Assembly (NCBI GenBank): GCA_030435675.1
Contig: CM059623.1
Location: forward strand, 5,730,012 to 5,794,011
Direction of reading: 5' to 3'
From: Steinernema hermaphroditum
Taxonomy: Eukaryota; Nematoda; Chromadorea; Rhabditida; Steinernematidae
DNA length: 64,000 nt
Shown here: piece after piece, positions 44,101 through 55,676 of the stretch
Layout of the letters: each line of letters opens with the position of its first letter
Position numbering within the stretch: the first letter of the stretch is position 1
Made by a program: the position numbers and the translations under genes
Notes under the pieces: model-generated
Seen by the model: the letters and a program-made list of their open reading frames with translations, nothing else
Told to the model about the DNA's origin: nothing
Databases searched by the model: none

Positions 44101-45668
44101 GGACCCGTCGCTGCTGGTGAACGTGACCGTGCGGAACCGGGGCGAGGACTCCTACCTGACGCAGCTGGTGGTGGACGTGCCGAAAGGCTTCGAGTACGGT
44201 GGCATCGAGAACTACAACACGAAGACGCCGATCAGCTGCACGTCGCCGGACGGCAAGGAGACGGCGAAGGGGCGCCGTCCGAAGAAGGAGGAGCGCCACG
44301 AGGGCTACCAGATGCTCTGTGATATCGGAAACCCCCTCCCGGCCAACCAGCAGGCCGACTTCGGCTTCAAGATGACCGGCACCGACGTCGACGGCTCCCT
44401 CGAGGAGGTGCAGGTCAAGATGCGGGTCAACAGGTACCGTACCCCTGAGGATTCTGAGCCCAGTGGTTGTTCAGCACGAACGCCGAGGAGGCGGGACGCG
44501 ACGTGGACAACGAGATGGTGGTGAGGGTGCCGCTGGAGATCCAGGCCCAGCTCTCCCTCGTGGGACGCTCGAGTCCTGAACAGCTCGACTACAATATCCG
44601 CAACAGGACCTCCGGGGTCGAGTCCACCTTTGACTTCCAGGTCGGACCTGTCGTCAGCCACCTCTTCCAGGTAGGTAGAAGGGCTGGGGGTGGTCCCATA
44701 GCGAGTGTTTTCAGGTGATCAATCGGGGAAAGAGTACGGTAAATGGCGCCACGCTGGACATCTTCTGGCCGAGCTACTCGGACGACGGAAGACACCTTCT
44801 GTACCTGATCGACGGGCCCCTCGTCAACGAACCGAAGAAGGCGCGCTGCCGCGTCAAGCAGAACTACAACGTGAACCCCGAGAGTCTTACGGTAGGCATC
44901 TCCTCCTCCTCCGCTAAGTCTGCACGCACCTCTAGATCTCCAACGAGCACTTGCCGACGCCGTCGCCGCCGGCGGAGCCAAGCAGGAACAGTCGGAATCG
45001 CCGACGGCCACAGGAGGGCGTCGAGATGAACGGGAAGAAGAACCTCCTGAAGCAGGCCGTGAGGTTGGCCAAGCAGGCCGGCACCGCCGTCGAGTACCGC
45101 GGAGAGCTGAACAGAGGCACTGTGGTGAGTCCCCGAGGATCTAACGGCGATCTACCGTACCCCTTCAGGACTGCAACAGCCTCAACTGCACGCACATCGA
45201 GTGCGACATCGGCGAGCTCCGACAGGACGAGTTCGTGCTGGTGGAGGTGTTCGCGCGCCTCTGGCTCAACACACTCATCGACGGCGAGATGTTCGAGGCG
45301 AACATATCCTCCCTGGCCCTGGCCAAAATCTCCGCCCTCTCCCACGGCGCCAAATACATCCCACCCCCTCAGATCATCGCCGTAAGTGCACTCTCGTGCC
45401 CTCTCCGCTACCGTAACCTTCCAGGTGACCACCGACGTGAACCCGATCGACCCTGACCAGTACGGCCAGAGGATCCCGTGGTGGTGGATCCTCATCGCCA
45501 TCATCATAGGCCTGCTCATCCTCCTCTGCCTCATTTGCTGTCTTCGAGCGGTAAATCCCGGCCCCATCCCTACAGTACACTCATTCTGCGATTTAGTGCG
45601 GCTTCTTTAAGAGGAATCGACCGCCGACGGAGCAGGCGGCCTTCGAGAAGGGGCCACAGCCGATGTGA
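41124..45668 (+). CDS. Integrin alpha subunit 2, PAT-2-like paralogue
   Basis: Exons: 41124-41287, 41328-41452, 42064-42170, 42209-42332, 42378-42491, 42535-42823, 42870-42999, 43041-43335, 43377-43657, 43703-43963, 44003-44433, 44475-44670, 44715-44891, 44936-45124, 45169-45381, 45425-45550, 45597-45668, 1097 residues. Same architecture as integrin 1: signal peptide, FG-GAP propeller with GDFDGDRFDDVAAGVP, GDVNNDGLDDIIVG and GDLNHDGFGDFVVGAP, thigh/calf region, TM segment, CGFFKRNRPPTEQA and a short tail. The first propeller Ca loop has Arg (GDRFDD) where integrin 1 has Gly. Compared with integrin 1 it lacks the 737-bp intron and has two extra short introns (43658-43702, 45382-45424). The cytoplasmic tail is about 25 residues shorter and lacks the tyrosine motifs. 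Intron 2 (611 bp) carries a CAGACTGTCTG repeat fragment near 41930. Confidence 0.95.
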
Positions 45669-45762
45669 CGCCCCTCTTTGTTGTACAGCCTCGCCTTCGC
45701 CTTCTTCCTGCCTTCTGTAGATAGAAGTTTATGTTTTGTGCTAAGTAATGGTGTCCAGTGAA

Positions 45763-45768
45763 AATAAA
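45763..45768 (+). terminator. Polyadenylation signal of integrin 2
   Basis: AATAAA 95 bp after the integrin 2 stop codon. No competing signal is nearer. Confidence 0.6.
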
Positions 45769-46190
45769 AAAGAATCCTCCTCAGAACGACTCCAAGAGTC
45801 TGGGTCCCGGCGATGCTATAAGCCATCTACGGGAGCCGCGGAATCGGAGTCCAACCGCGCGAGAAACGTTCCCCAACCTCCAGTGCCATGCAAACAGACA
45901 GCAGCTGTCCGAGTGTCTAGAACGGAGTCCCGCAGCGACGCCCCTGCGGGGCGGCAGCCATCGCCACTTTCTGTTCCTTCGGCGATCTTTGTTTTTTCTT
46001 TGTTTTTCTCCAAAAGTTCCAGCCGAAGAAGCTGAATTTGCAGAGATTCTGCAACCTGTACTCGCCTCTTCGTGATCATACGTGCTCATGGCACCATTTT
46101 GGATCTTCCTGGTGGTTCAGAGCACACTTTGTTTTTCATGTTTTCGTGTGCTTCCCTAGGTCCTAATCGCTATTTCTTATCTTCTTGCAG

Positions 46191-48480
46191 ATGTTCACAC
46201 ATATCCGAACGTGCAGTCGGGTCGCGTCGTCGACGGCGGTGCGCCTAAACAGAATCCGCTCACTGCAAACGAGAGTGACGCCCGCCATCTCTGCCCTTCA
46301 GCCGTCCCACCGTTCTTCTCTCCGCCACTACAGCCAGGATGCCCCGAAGGCGCAGAAGTTCGAATTCCAGGCGGAGACGCGGAATCTGCTCGACATTGTC
46401 GCCAAATCGCTCTATTCCGACCAAGAGGTCGGTTTCGGTATCTCTTTCCAGTGAACTTTTGCCTTCAGGTATTTATCAGGGAATTGATCTCCAACGCGAG
46501 TGACGCTCTAGAAAAGCGGAGATGCGCCGAGCTGACGAAGGACTCTGCCACCTCTGTGCTGGGTGACGAGGTTCCTTACGAAATCCGCATCTCGACGAAC
46601 GCGGAGACGAGTGAGATGAGTTTCGAAGACACCGGAATCGGCATGAACCGCGAAGAGCTTATCAGCTGCCTCGGAACGATCGCCAGATCGGGATCGAAGG
46701 ACTTCAAAGAGAACTCTGAAGCGAAATCGGCCGAGTCAATCATTGGACAGTTCGGTGTCGGATTCTACTCAGCCTTTATGGTTGCCGAGTCCGTCAAGGT
46801 AACGACGCGAAAGGAAGGCGCCGCTACGGGATACACATGGATATGGGACGGGTCGGTTATTTCTGGCTGCGCCACATATTGAAAAATGGGTATTTTAGAG
46901 CTTCGGCCTACGAGATCAGCGAGAACGACTCCGCCCCAATCGGCACCAAGATCGACCTGAAGCTCCGATCAGGCGACGCCTCCGAGTTCTCGAAGGCTGA
47001 GAAGGTTCTTGAAGTCATCAACAAGTACTCCTACTTCGTCAATGTCCCCATCATTCTGAATGGAGAGCGCGTAAACGAGATGAACGCCATTTGGACGATG
47101 ACACCGAAGGACGTAACTTCTGAGATGCACGAAAACTTCTTCAAGCAGCTCGCCCGAACTCACCACCCTCATCTGCTCCACGATCGTCCCCAGTACACCG
47201 TCCACTACAAAGCAAGCCATCTTTTCATCAACAGCCTTTCTCACACACCTTGTTTAGGCTGACGCTCCAGTGAATCTTCGATCAATCCTGTACATTCCTT
47301 CGCACAAAGTCAGCCAACTTGAGTTCACCGCGAACTCCGATGACTCCGGCGTCTCGCTCTACGCTCGCAAAGTGCTCATCAAGGTGAACATAGCGCACAC
47401 CTATAACGCGAAGCTCTGGTGTTTCAGGCCCACGCAAAGGAGCTTTTGCCTTCTTACCTCCGGTTCGTCATCGGAGTCGTCGACTCCGAAGACATCCCTC
47501 TCAATCTCAGCCGCGAAATGCTCCAGCGCGATGTGGTTCTCGTGAAGCTCCGCAGAATTCTCACCGACAAAGTTGTCAACTTCCTTGTGCAGCAGATGAA
47601 GAAGGACCGCATCAAGTACAACGATTTCTACAAGGGCTACTCGCTATACTTCAAGGAGGGAATTTGCCTTGAAACGGATCAAGGCATCAAAGAGCAGATC
47701 TCCAAGATGCTCCTGTTCGAGTCTTCCAACTTCAAGGCCGGCACCATGACAAGCCTTTCCGAATACGTCGAGCGCATGCAAGCTGACCAGAAGGAGATCT
47801 ACTATCTATTCGCCCCGAGTCGCCAGCTCGCCGAGAATTCGCCGTACTACGAAATGTTCAAGAGCCGAAACCTTGAGGTCCTCTTCGTGTACGACCCTGC
47901 CGACGAGCTCGTCTTCTTGTCACTCCCTCAGTTCCAGATGAAGCAGCTGAAGTCCGTGGAGAACTGGGTAAAGACAGAAGGAGGACTTCTCGAAGACAAG
48001 AAGGAGGAGAACGTGATTCGCAGCGCCGAGAAGAAGGAACTGTTGGACTGGATCAAGAGCAACCTCGGATCGGTCCGTGTGAACGAGATCGACGCCTCAT
48101 CGCGCGCCTCAGAGCATCCCGCTATGATTACCACCGGAGCTGCCGATCTTGGAGCCGCTCGTCACCTGATGCGTATCGGGCAGATCAAGGACATGGAGCA
48201 CCTCGTCTACTTGAAGCCGAAGCTCCACATCAACCTGAACCACTCCGTTATCCTAGGACTACTCAAGTTGAAGAAGACCGACGAGAAGTTGGCCCTTCTT
48301 GTCGTCGAACAGGTGCTCTCATCCCAGCGAACCTCCTGGATCATCGTTTTATTTTAGATTTACGATAACGCTTTGATTACTGCTGGCCTGATGAAGGATT
48401 CCAGCAAGATGATTTCGCGCGTGAACAGGATTATGGGCGACCTACTAAATCAGAACAAGTCGACGATCTTGACGCCTTAG
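46191..48480 (+). CDS. TRAP1, mitochondrial HSP90 chaperone
   Basis: Exons 46191-46427, 46469-46851, 46899-47211, 47258-47383, 47428-48312 and 48358-48480 give 688 residues. The N-terminus is rich in Arg, Ser and Thr and lacks acidic residues over about 40 positions, as in a mitochondrial presequence, and ends near [12 protein letters not shown]90 motifs follow: [33 protein letters not shown] and [14 protein letters not shown] (ATP lid and N domain), then middle-domain [12 protein letters not shown] and [12 protein letters not shown], and the C-terminal dimer domain. It lacks the MEEVD tail of cytosolic HSP90. Intron 3 uses a GC donor (AAA|GCAAGC at 47212). The ATG directly follows a TTGCAG acceptor. 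It lies 522 bp downstream of integrin 2 on the same strand. Confidence 0.95.
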
Positions 48481-50226
48481 GAGTTTGTTTGTTTTGTTGA
48501 TTTTTTGTTAGATTTTGTTTGATTTTTAATGAAGCACTCTCGATGGCGTTTCGTTGGCAGCATCTCGGGGTCGAATTCCTCGAAATCTAGATCCAAGTGG
48601 GCAGCATCGGGTAGCCATTAGCTAATGCACCCGCTAATCCCCGATGCATCGTCCGAACGATTTAGTTGTTTACACCTCTGCTGGTGGAAAAACTCGATTT
48701 ACACCGATAATCGCTAATGTTGCATCGCGTTATCAATCAGGAAGGGGCGAAATAAGGCGGCCCTCGGCTTCGCTGTTTGTCCCCCGCTCCGATAAGGGCA
48801 CTTGCACCCCTTTTGACGCCGCCGAGCGGCTCGACGCGTGTTTGCCTAACCAAAGGGCGAATTCCTCCCCACTCTCGGTTCTGAAGCTGATGTGATTGAG
48901 TTCAGGTGAAATAGCCTTCGGAATCTTCCGAATGTCACGGTTACTGTAGCATTTGCGACTCGAGCGACAAAACATCGTCCACCATCCCTTTCGTTTTTGC
49001 AGAATCTCTGTTGTGTACAGGTAGTAAGCGCTTCGAACGACCTTATCAGTCGAGGAGCTTCTCGCAGCCTGCAGCAGAATCAAAAAACAAAGTGTGCAGA
49101 ACACAACGACCGAATATAAATCGAGTTTATTAATTTTTCATGGCTTCGTGAACGCGGGAGGTCATTCGAATAATCGCCTTTTCCGCACAAAAGAACTCAG
49201 TTGTCCTCCGAAATTAATGACGATTTCTTTCGTTCTTCTGCTCTATCCGAGGATAAGTGTGTCCACGATCCCAGTGACCGTAATCCGGGTCTACAAAGGC
49301 CGACGATGTTTCCTGGTTCTTATACTTTTGATGCGTTCCCGAGGACGTTAGGATGTGATTAGCGCTTTTCTGAGAGCACTACGACGTTTTTTTCTGGCCC
49401 TGGAATCACTTTTACGCTATCCGTGCTTGCTATCAAGCTGGCTCCTTCGCCTTTCCGTCCAAGACTTCTAGCATTCTGAAGATCCTCATCCAGAACCCAC
49501 TCACCCTCCTACTGTAGGCGAAGAACACGTTGCTTTGAGTGTCACGTGCCGCTTGATCTCTGCGTTTCGTCCTCAGACACCGCCTAAACCCTCGACGTTC
49601 TCTCAAAAATCACTTCTTTACACTCCGCGGCCGTCTGCGCCGTTCCTCCGGGAACGATCCCGAGTTTCGGCCTTCCCGAGCCCTTCCGGGCTGCCCTCGG
49701 GTCTACAAGGCGCCGCGGCTGTCGCGTCGCGGCAGCTGTCTTCCCCCTCCTCCGGCGGCGACGTCGGTGGCCCTGTGCACTCACTCCCCAACTTTGTTTT
49801 CTCGGAAGTCGCCCGACAGGCGTCTCTCCGCCGTGTTTATGAGTGCTCAGGCAAGCGGCGACGGACCGGGCGATCTCGCCTATTTTTAGTGTTGCGCACT
49901 CTAATTGGACGTCGTTTGTTTGTTGCGCATCGCGTGCACGCCTGGCGCCCGCCCCCCACGTCTCTTTCACCAGTTTCTCGCGCCAAAAGATAATATGTTT
50001 CGGTGACCTCAGTAGTCAAGGCTACTTTTCGGGCACCGTTAATCGACCGTTTAACTTATTCGGCCTACGCCGTGCACGCCTAATGAAGGAAGGCGATCGA
50101 TCGGCACGGCGGCGCACGTGCCGATGCGCGATTCGGCGCGGTTTCCGGGATCAATTCCGCTGTTGCAGGCGCACTCGCGATCGTTTGTGCGGCCCGGCCG
50201 GTGGTCCTCCTGAGAAGAAGCAGAAT
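48481..50226. other. Intergenic, no gene recognised; 5' flank of LASP gene
   Basis: Short frames only. The stretch from about 49600 is GC-rich, and several frames on both strands are open together there, the usual mark of composition rather than coding. Overlapping repeats are not evident. Confidence 0.5.
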
Positions 50227-52315
50227 ATGAGCGCGAAGAAGTGTGCGCGGGAGGAGTGCGGCAAGACCGTCTACCCCATCGAGGAGCTCAAGTGCCTGGA
50301 CAAGGTCTGTACCCCCGAGGTCTACATTAACCCCTGGCTTTAGGTGTGGCACAAGCAGTGCTTCAAGTGTACCGCCTGTGGAATGACGCTGAACATGAAG
50401 AACTACAAGGGATACAACAAGATGCCCTACTGCGAACCGTGAGTCCTGCACAGAAAGGGGCTGATTGGCGCCTATTTCCAGCCACTACCCGAAGACGGTC
50501 GCCTCCGTGGTCGCCGACACGCCCGAGATGCGGCGCCTGGCCGAGAACACGAAGCTGCAGAGCCAGGTCAGTGCTGTAAAGCCCCGGGCAATTTGGCGCT
50601 TTCCGACGGGCGAAAACGAGAGAAAAGAAGCAGAGGAACTCGGGGAGAGGCCTCTTTAGGCAAAGCCGGGTTCTGCCGGCCCCCACAAATGCGATTTCCT
50701 TCCCACAGTCTCGTAATCTGTATCGTCGCCCTGCTATTCGACGCCTCTCCGCCGTCTCCTCGATTCTCTTTCCGCGCGAACACTTCGGAGAACGCCTCGT
50801 TGTAACAATAGGATCGCGCGAAATAGCCTTTCCTCCTCCTCCAAAAGAGGCTCCCACACGTTGCAACAACCGGTCGTGAAGCCTGAGTCATCACCTTCGA
50901 CGGCCAGCTGACGCCCCCTCCCGGGACTACGGCTTCTGCGAGCCTTCGGACGCCGTGGACAGTCAAAACACGGTGTTTGATCCCATTAGTCGGCGGCGGA
51001 TCGGCGAAAACAAATCGATTCACGGCCGAGAGGGTGAGCGCCGAGTGATTTCGCCGCCGATTTACGAGCTTACGAGAAGCGCCTCGAAGAAAAGGGCCGA
51101 AAAGCGGGCCGACGCTGGGAAATAAGTCATTAGAGGGCTTCTTGTTTGTTCTCCGTGGCCACCGTACCGTTCCAGGTGAAATACCATGCGGAGTACGAGA
51201 AGCAGAAAGGGAAGAAGACGGAGATCGCCGACGACCCCGAGACGACGCGGCATCTCCGCAACACGCAGGTGCAGTCCCAGGTCGCCTACCACGGCGACAT
51301 GCAGAAGAAGAGGGCCCAGGACGAGGCCCGCCCTGCGCAGCTCGTCCAAGACCCCTCGGGTGAGTTGGTTTACCCCGTCCGGGTCACCGTCTATGGCTAC
51401 GAACCCGACTCCTGACGCCCGCTCTTTACTAGCCAGGGTACCGTAGCCCAGACACACGCGCTTTCGCTTCTGACAGATTTCTATCGCCGGAAGGGTCGCA
51501 TAAAGAGTTTCTATTCGCTTTTGTGTCCACACAAGACCACACACGACGAACGACGGGTGCACAACACGCCTCCCCTCCTAACCGTTAACCTTCCCTCTCT
51601 ATCTTTCAGCCGTGCCTACCGTACAACCCACCGTAGCCGCGCCCCACACGGCCACGCCGCAGCCGACGTCTCCGACTCCGGCGGCCTCCGTACCCACCAA
51701 CGGCGCCGCCAACACGCCCTACAGTAGCCGGTTGGCCGGTCAGTCCGGCACCGTCATCTACTCAACGGACAAGGGCGGACGAGGTTGGTACTAATCTCAT
51801 GCCTAGGGCCTTCCTCCCCACATCGACGGAGAGAACTTCCCCTCGCTTCTAGCCCTCTAGATGCCCTTTTCCCTCGGGTTACGGTAGTCGTTTAGTGAAC
51901 GAGGCGAAGCGCGGCGTCGGAAGCATCGCCGACTACGACCCGATGAACGGAAACTGGGGCACGATCGGGGCGAGTCAGGCGTCGACGAAGATCCAGAACA
52001 TGATCAGCGGCGGGGCGACGAAGGCGCCCACGGGCATCGCCGGCATCGTCGGCAAGGCCGCCGGATTCTCCGTCAAGGCGCTCTACGACTACACCGCGGC
52101 CGACAAAGACGAGGTGCCGAGCTGCCCTCCTCTGCCACACCCCAACGAGTCCTTTTCAGGTCAGCTTCCTTGAGAACGACATTATCGTGAACTGCCAGAA
52201 GGTGGACGAAGGGTGGATGACGGGCACCGTGCAGCGCACCCTCCAGTGGGGCATGTTGCCCAGCAACTACGTGGAAAGAATGAACCAGCCCACCGGGATC
52301 CACTATCTGTCCTGA
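50227..52315 (+). CDS. LASP-type LIM, nebulin-repeat and SH3 protein
   Basis: Actin-associated adaptor acting at cell adhesions and muscle thin filaments. Exons 50227-50304, 50344-50438, 50482-50566, 51176-51359, 51610-51783, 51896-52113 and 52160-52315 encode 329 residues. The LIM domain opens the protein ([39 protein letters not shown]). Two nebulin repeats follow ([35 protein letters not shown]). A Pro/Thr/Ala-rich linker ([18 protein letters not shown]) leads to a segment with YDPMNGNWG and the C-terminal SH3 domain ([44 protein letters not shown]). Domain number matches LASP1/LIM-nebulette. It follows TRAP1 on the same strand. Confidence 0.95.
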
Positions 52316-53188
52316 AGAGGCGCCTCCGCATGCCCGTGCCATCGAGTCCCTGTCGTCGCCGCTCCTCTGGTGCCTTCTTCTTTTGTGTACAGTCCGCAAA
52401 GTATTAAGATATTTATTTCTTCCTCTCCGTTACGTTTCCCCAGCTGTTGGACCTTCTTATCTGTTCCTATTCACATCCAGTTTCGCACTGTTACTATTTT
52501 CGATTTCTCATTTGCTTTCGTTGACTTCCAAAGAAAGAAAGAACTTGAACCACGTCTTCACGATGGTCATCGGGGTTCCGACGGGGATTTACTGGGCACC
52601 GACGCCCTCGGGGAAGTTCTGATGGGTAAGGTGGACTTCGCCGCCCTCTAGATGCCGTTATCCTCTCGTTTTGGTCTCTCTCAGAGAAATATCACCGAAG
52701 AAAGTAGCATCGTGGTCATCTGCGTCGTCACAGAAAGCATCTCGACTCCTTACCGTATTTTAATGATTGTGGGAAATCGCCGAGACTCGAGAAGCAGCTG
52801 GCCATCCAGTAGTTTCTCGAGGTTTCGCTTCTTCTTCGCTTTTTCTGAAATTTTCCCATGGCACAAGCAGAGTTTTGCTGAAATCCATTTGCATTACATA
52901 CAGTAAGCCTGCGAAGGAAGATGATTCTGGCTCCACGAAAAACCATGTGCAGATGCAAAAAGGAGAAGATCGATGAAGACGCTTGCTCCACCACAAAATC
53001 AACTTATCCGGCATCGCTTTTGTGGAGATCCTTGGCGACTTTGAGGAAGCAAGGCAATCGATAAGCGATGCGAAAGTGTGAAAGATGACAATTCGTCCAT
53101 TTAAACGCGCGCCCAACACGAAAACAGCTCGCACGCCGCCTTGCGCGCACCGGCGTTCTTCAGTTGCTAAACGGTCTTCTCTCCTCTG
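52316..53188. other. Intergenic, no firm gene
   Basis: A short plus-strand segment around 52563-52622 ends a 79-codon frame with Gly/Pro/Thr-rich residues. It could be an alternative last exon of the LASP gene, but no supporting splice sites are clear. The rest is AT-rich spacer. Confidence 0.4.
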
Positions 53189-53659
53189 ATGGCTCCTGAA
53201 AGAAAGGTAACACTACTTCCGTGCCCAGAAATGAGCAGCTTCATTCAGGTGAAGAAGCGCTCGAACAACGACGACAACGAGTCGCCGCCTTCTCCTTCTT
53301 ACAGCTCCTCGTCGGAGCGAAGCAAACGTGAGACAGCCATCTACAGTAATCCCAGCCAATCTCTGTCTTTAGCGAGCGACGAGAGCAGCGACTCGTCTTC
53401 GGGTGTAGATAAGGAGTGGCGAGGGAGGACGAGCCAAGTCAAGATCATGTTCCCCAACGGAGAACACCACTGCATCTCCCTGACGGACACGACGGCCCTC
53501 AGAACTCTCTTCACACTGGTCTCAGCGAAGGGTTTCCAACCGGATTCCTATGCAGTGTACAGATTCCCCAACCACATCTACACCAGTGAGCAATCGGGAG
53601 CGACTTTCAGGGAGCTCGGATTCTCCTCCAGGGAGTTCATCAGAATTATAGCAAAATAA
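53189..53659 (+). CDS. Small protein with a UBX-like C-terminal domain
   Basis: Exons 53189-53206, 53249-53327 and 53373-53659 encode 127 residues. The 18-bp first exon (six codons) and both short introns keep the frame open if read through, so a gene finder would call one 156-codon ORF. The N-terminal part is Ser/Pro/Asp-rich. The C-terminal 75 residues resemble a UBX fold: RTSQVKIMFPNGEHH, ALRTLFTLVSAKGF, YRFPNHIYT, FRELGFSSREFIRII. UBX domains bind the AAA ATPase p97/CDC-48. The canonical FPR loop reads FPN here, so p97 binding is doubtful. The gene is convergent with the LOTUS gene, 76 bp apart. Confidence 0.6.
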   Translation: MAPERKVTLLPCPEMSSFIQVKKRSNNDDNESPPSPSYSSSSERSKRETAIYSNPSQSLSLASDESSDSSSGVDKEWRGRTSQVKIMFPNGEHHCISLTDTTALRTLFTLVSAKGFQPDSYAVYRFPNHIYTSEQSGATFRELGFSSREFIRIIAK

Positions 53660-53735
53660 ATCTTCTCACAGAGGTAAACACAACTGGTTTATGGCAAAAT
53701 GCAACAGAAAACTGTTAAACATCATCCCTACGATC

Positions 53736-55308
53736 CTAGCTTCTACCGCCGAGGGGTTTCCGCCTCAGCTCGCTTCGCTTCTTCAAGAGCGCTTCCTTGT
53801 ATTTTGCGATTTCGTCGTCGTCCATGTTGTTGTACTCCTTCTCCAATTCGTATCCTTCCTGGGCTGGACGTAATCCTCGTGGCTTCGGGTTGTACTCTTG
53901 GTTCTCTTCGTTTCTCATAAGGACGGGACGCGGATTGTAGATCGTTTGAGGCATTCTCTTGCGGGCGCGATTCAGCTCGGGTAATGACAGGGGGATGTTC
54001 TCGTACATATCGTCGTTCTCGTCGGTCTGCGGCGACGGTAGAGTCATGTTCTTCCTCGCGGTGTCGATCTTGTCTTGCAGAGTCATCGCACGCTTGGGTT
54101 TGCCATGGGTCGCAACTGGATTCAGCGAGCGCAGGATTGTTATAGGGTTTGGCGCATCTCCTCCTTTGACTTGGCGATTGTGATAGTCCTTTCGCTCTCG
54201 TTCGTCCAACGGCGCATGTCCATCGGCGTCCAGTTTCTCAAAGATTTCTTTTTCTATTTCTTAAGGAAATACAACTTTAGGCTACCTCAGAGCAGTGGCG
54301 ACGTACCCCTCAGAGGACGCCTCAACTTTATGTGCATGCCCTTCTTCTTCACCACATCTATGTACACATCATTGTAGAAAAAATTCTCTAGAGCTGATAT
54401 CATACGCCCTTTCTTGAACATCCTTCCCCATTCCTAAACGCAGCTGTAGATTTCTCGAGTCACGACTCGTGCTGCTAACCTTTCCATTCAAGGGTCGCCT
54501 TGTTTTACTCTCGTAGTACTCCTGGAATTTCAATGTGGGAACTCCTTTATTCTCACAGCCTAAGTCTGCCAACATTCGGACAATTATCAGCCTGTTCTGA
54601 AAGTAGTACCTCCCCTTTATAAAAATTTGGAAAGATCGCTCACCTCAAGAACAGTCCTATTGCTACGCATAGCCATCAAACGGGCTTCGTTCGTTTCTAC
54701 ATTCATGTGTTGCTGTTCGGCGAGCGCCTGTTCCGTGATCATGATCGACTCGATCAGATGGTGATTCCTGGCAGTCGGATAGGTGTGGAACCGCCGAGCA
54801 CCATCTTCTTCTATCCGCACCTGGACCTTGCCTCTCATCTCGTTCGACAGCAGAAACTCTTCTAGCGATGGGTAGCGGAGCTTTTGCAGCACCTTCCGGG
54901 GATTGACTTTCAACAGATCACTGAACGAGAGACCCTTCGCGATCGCTTTATATCGCTTGCTACCTGTACTTGCTGCAGATCGTAGATTCGGTGCTGTAGG
55001 GCAGCGCGCCTATCACGGCGAGCAGATCGCGCTCAAAGCACTCAAGCAATGTTTCTCTGTCTGCATAAGAGCACTCATGACGGGACTACAGAGGATGACT
55101 TGCCAAAGTCGTCAGAATCCGCTCTGAGGAGAAGTGCGGCGGTGTCCAGATTCTCTGATGGCGCTCTAAAGCCCGCTGGTACCGTGGACAGATCCAGGTC
55201 GTTGTGCTCGTAGTTAACCTTCAGCTTGTCGAAATCGCGAACGACGTCATAGCGGCTTGAGTCAATGCGGCGTTCTTTCCCACGCACTTGGATACCGTAG
55301 GGAGCCAT
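53736..55308 (-). CDS. Tandem LOTUS (OST-HTH) domain protein, MIP-1/MIP-2-like
   Basis: Exons 55308-55104, 55060-54964, 54920-54644, 54596-54480, 54433-54307 and 54253-53736 give 446 residues. After about 70 polar residues comes a winged-helix LOTUS-like domain (ERDLLAVIGALPYSTEST, KVNPRKVLQKLRYPSLEEF, GKVQVRIEEDGARRF). A second follows (NRLIIVRMLADLGCENKG, KFQEYYESKTRRPLNG, MISALENFFYNDVYIDVV). The last 170 residues are disordered and charged. Two LOTUS domains plus a disordered tail recall the C. elegans germ-granule proteins MIP-1 and MIP-2, which bind the Vasa helicase GLH-1; a germ-granule role here is inference. Intron 1 uses a GC donor (G|GCAAGT at 55103-55102). The reading frame continues upstream of the chosen ATG without a stop for about 75 codons, so the N-terminus could be longer; a TTTTTCAG just before the ATG favours the chosen start. 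Confidence 0.7.
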
Positions 55309-55676
55309 GCAGGTGCAACTGAAAAAGACCGTGATTATTGACTCGACAGAAGGCAAGTTCAGCGGCGCAGCAACATCGCTGGAACAACATTTCGATGCCG
55401 CCGAGAGAGAGATATTTCTCCCGAGTCCGGTCGTGGCGGGACTACCAATTGGCGGAAATCTGTTATTCATTTCATCCACTTTCATTCCCGATGACGTCAA
55501 ATCTTCTGCTTGGACTTTAGGTGAATGCAATAAAATCAAATTTATTCGGGTTTAAATGCGCGCGGTTGTAGCTATCAATGAGCCTAACTCTTTCAAATAT
55601 TTCTTTTTTAGCTTGCCTTCTTCACTCCAACTGGCCGGTGAACCGTGAATGAGCATTGCTAAAATAAGAATTGATG

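Noticed and set aside
46211..46882. 223-codon frame overlapping TRAP1 start
   Set aside because: It is an out-of-frame read of TRAP1 exon 1 that enters the correct frame only by running through the first intron.
55307..55555. Plus-strand 82-codon frame at the 5' end of the LOTUS gene
   Set aside because: It overlaps the upstream open frame of the LOTUS gene on the other strand and has no acceptor, donor or family resemblance.
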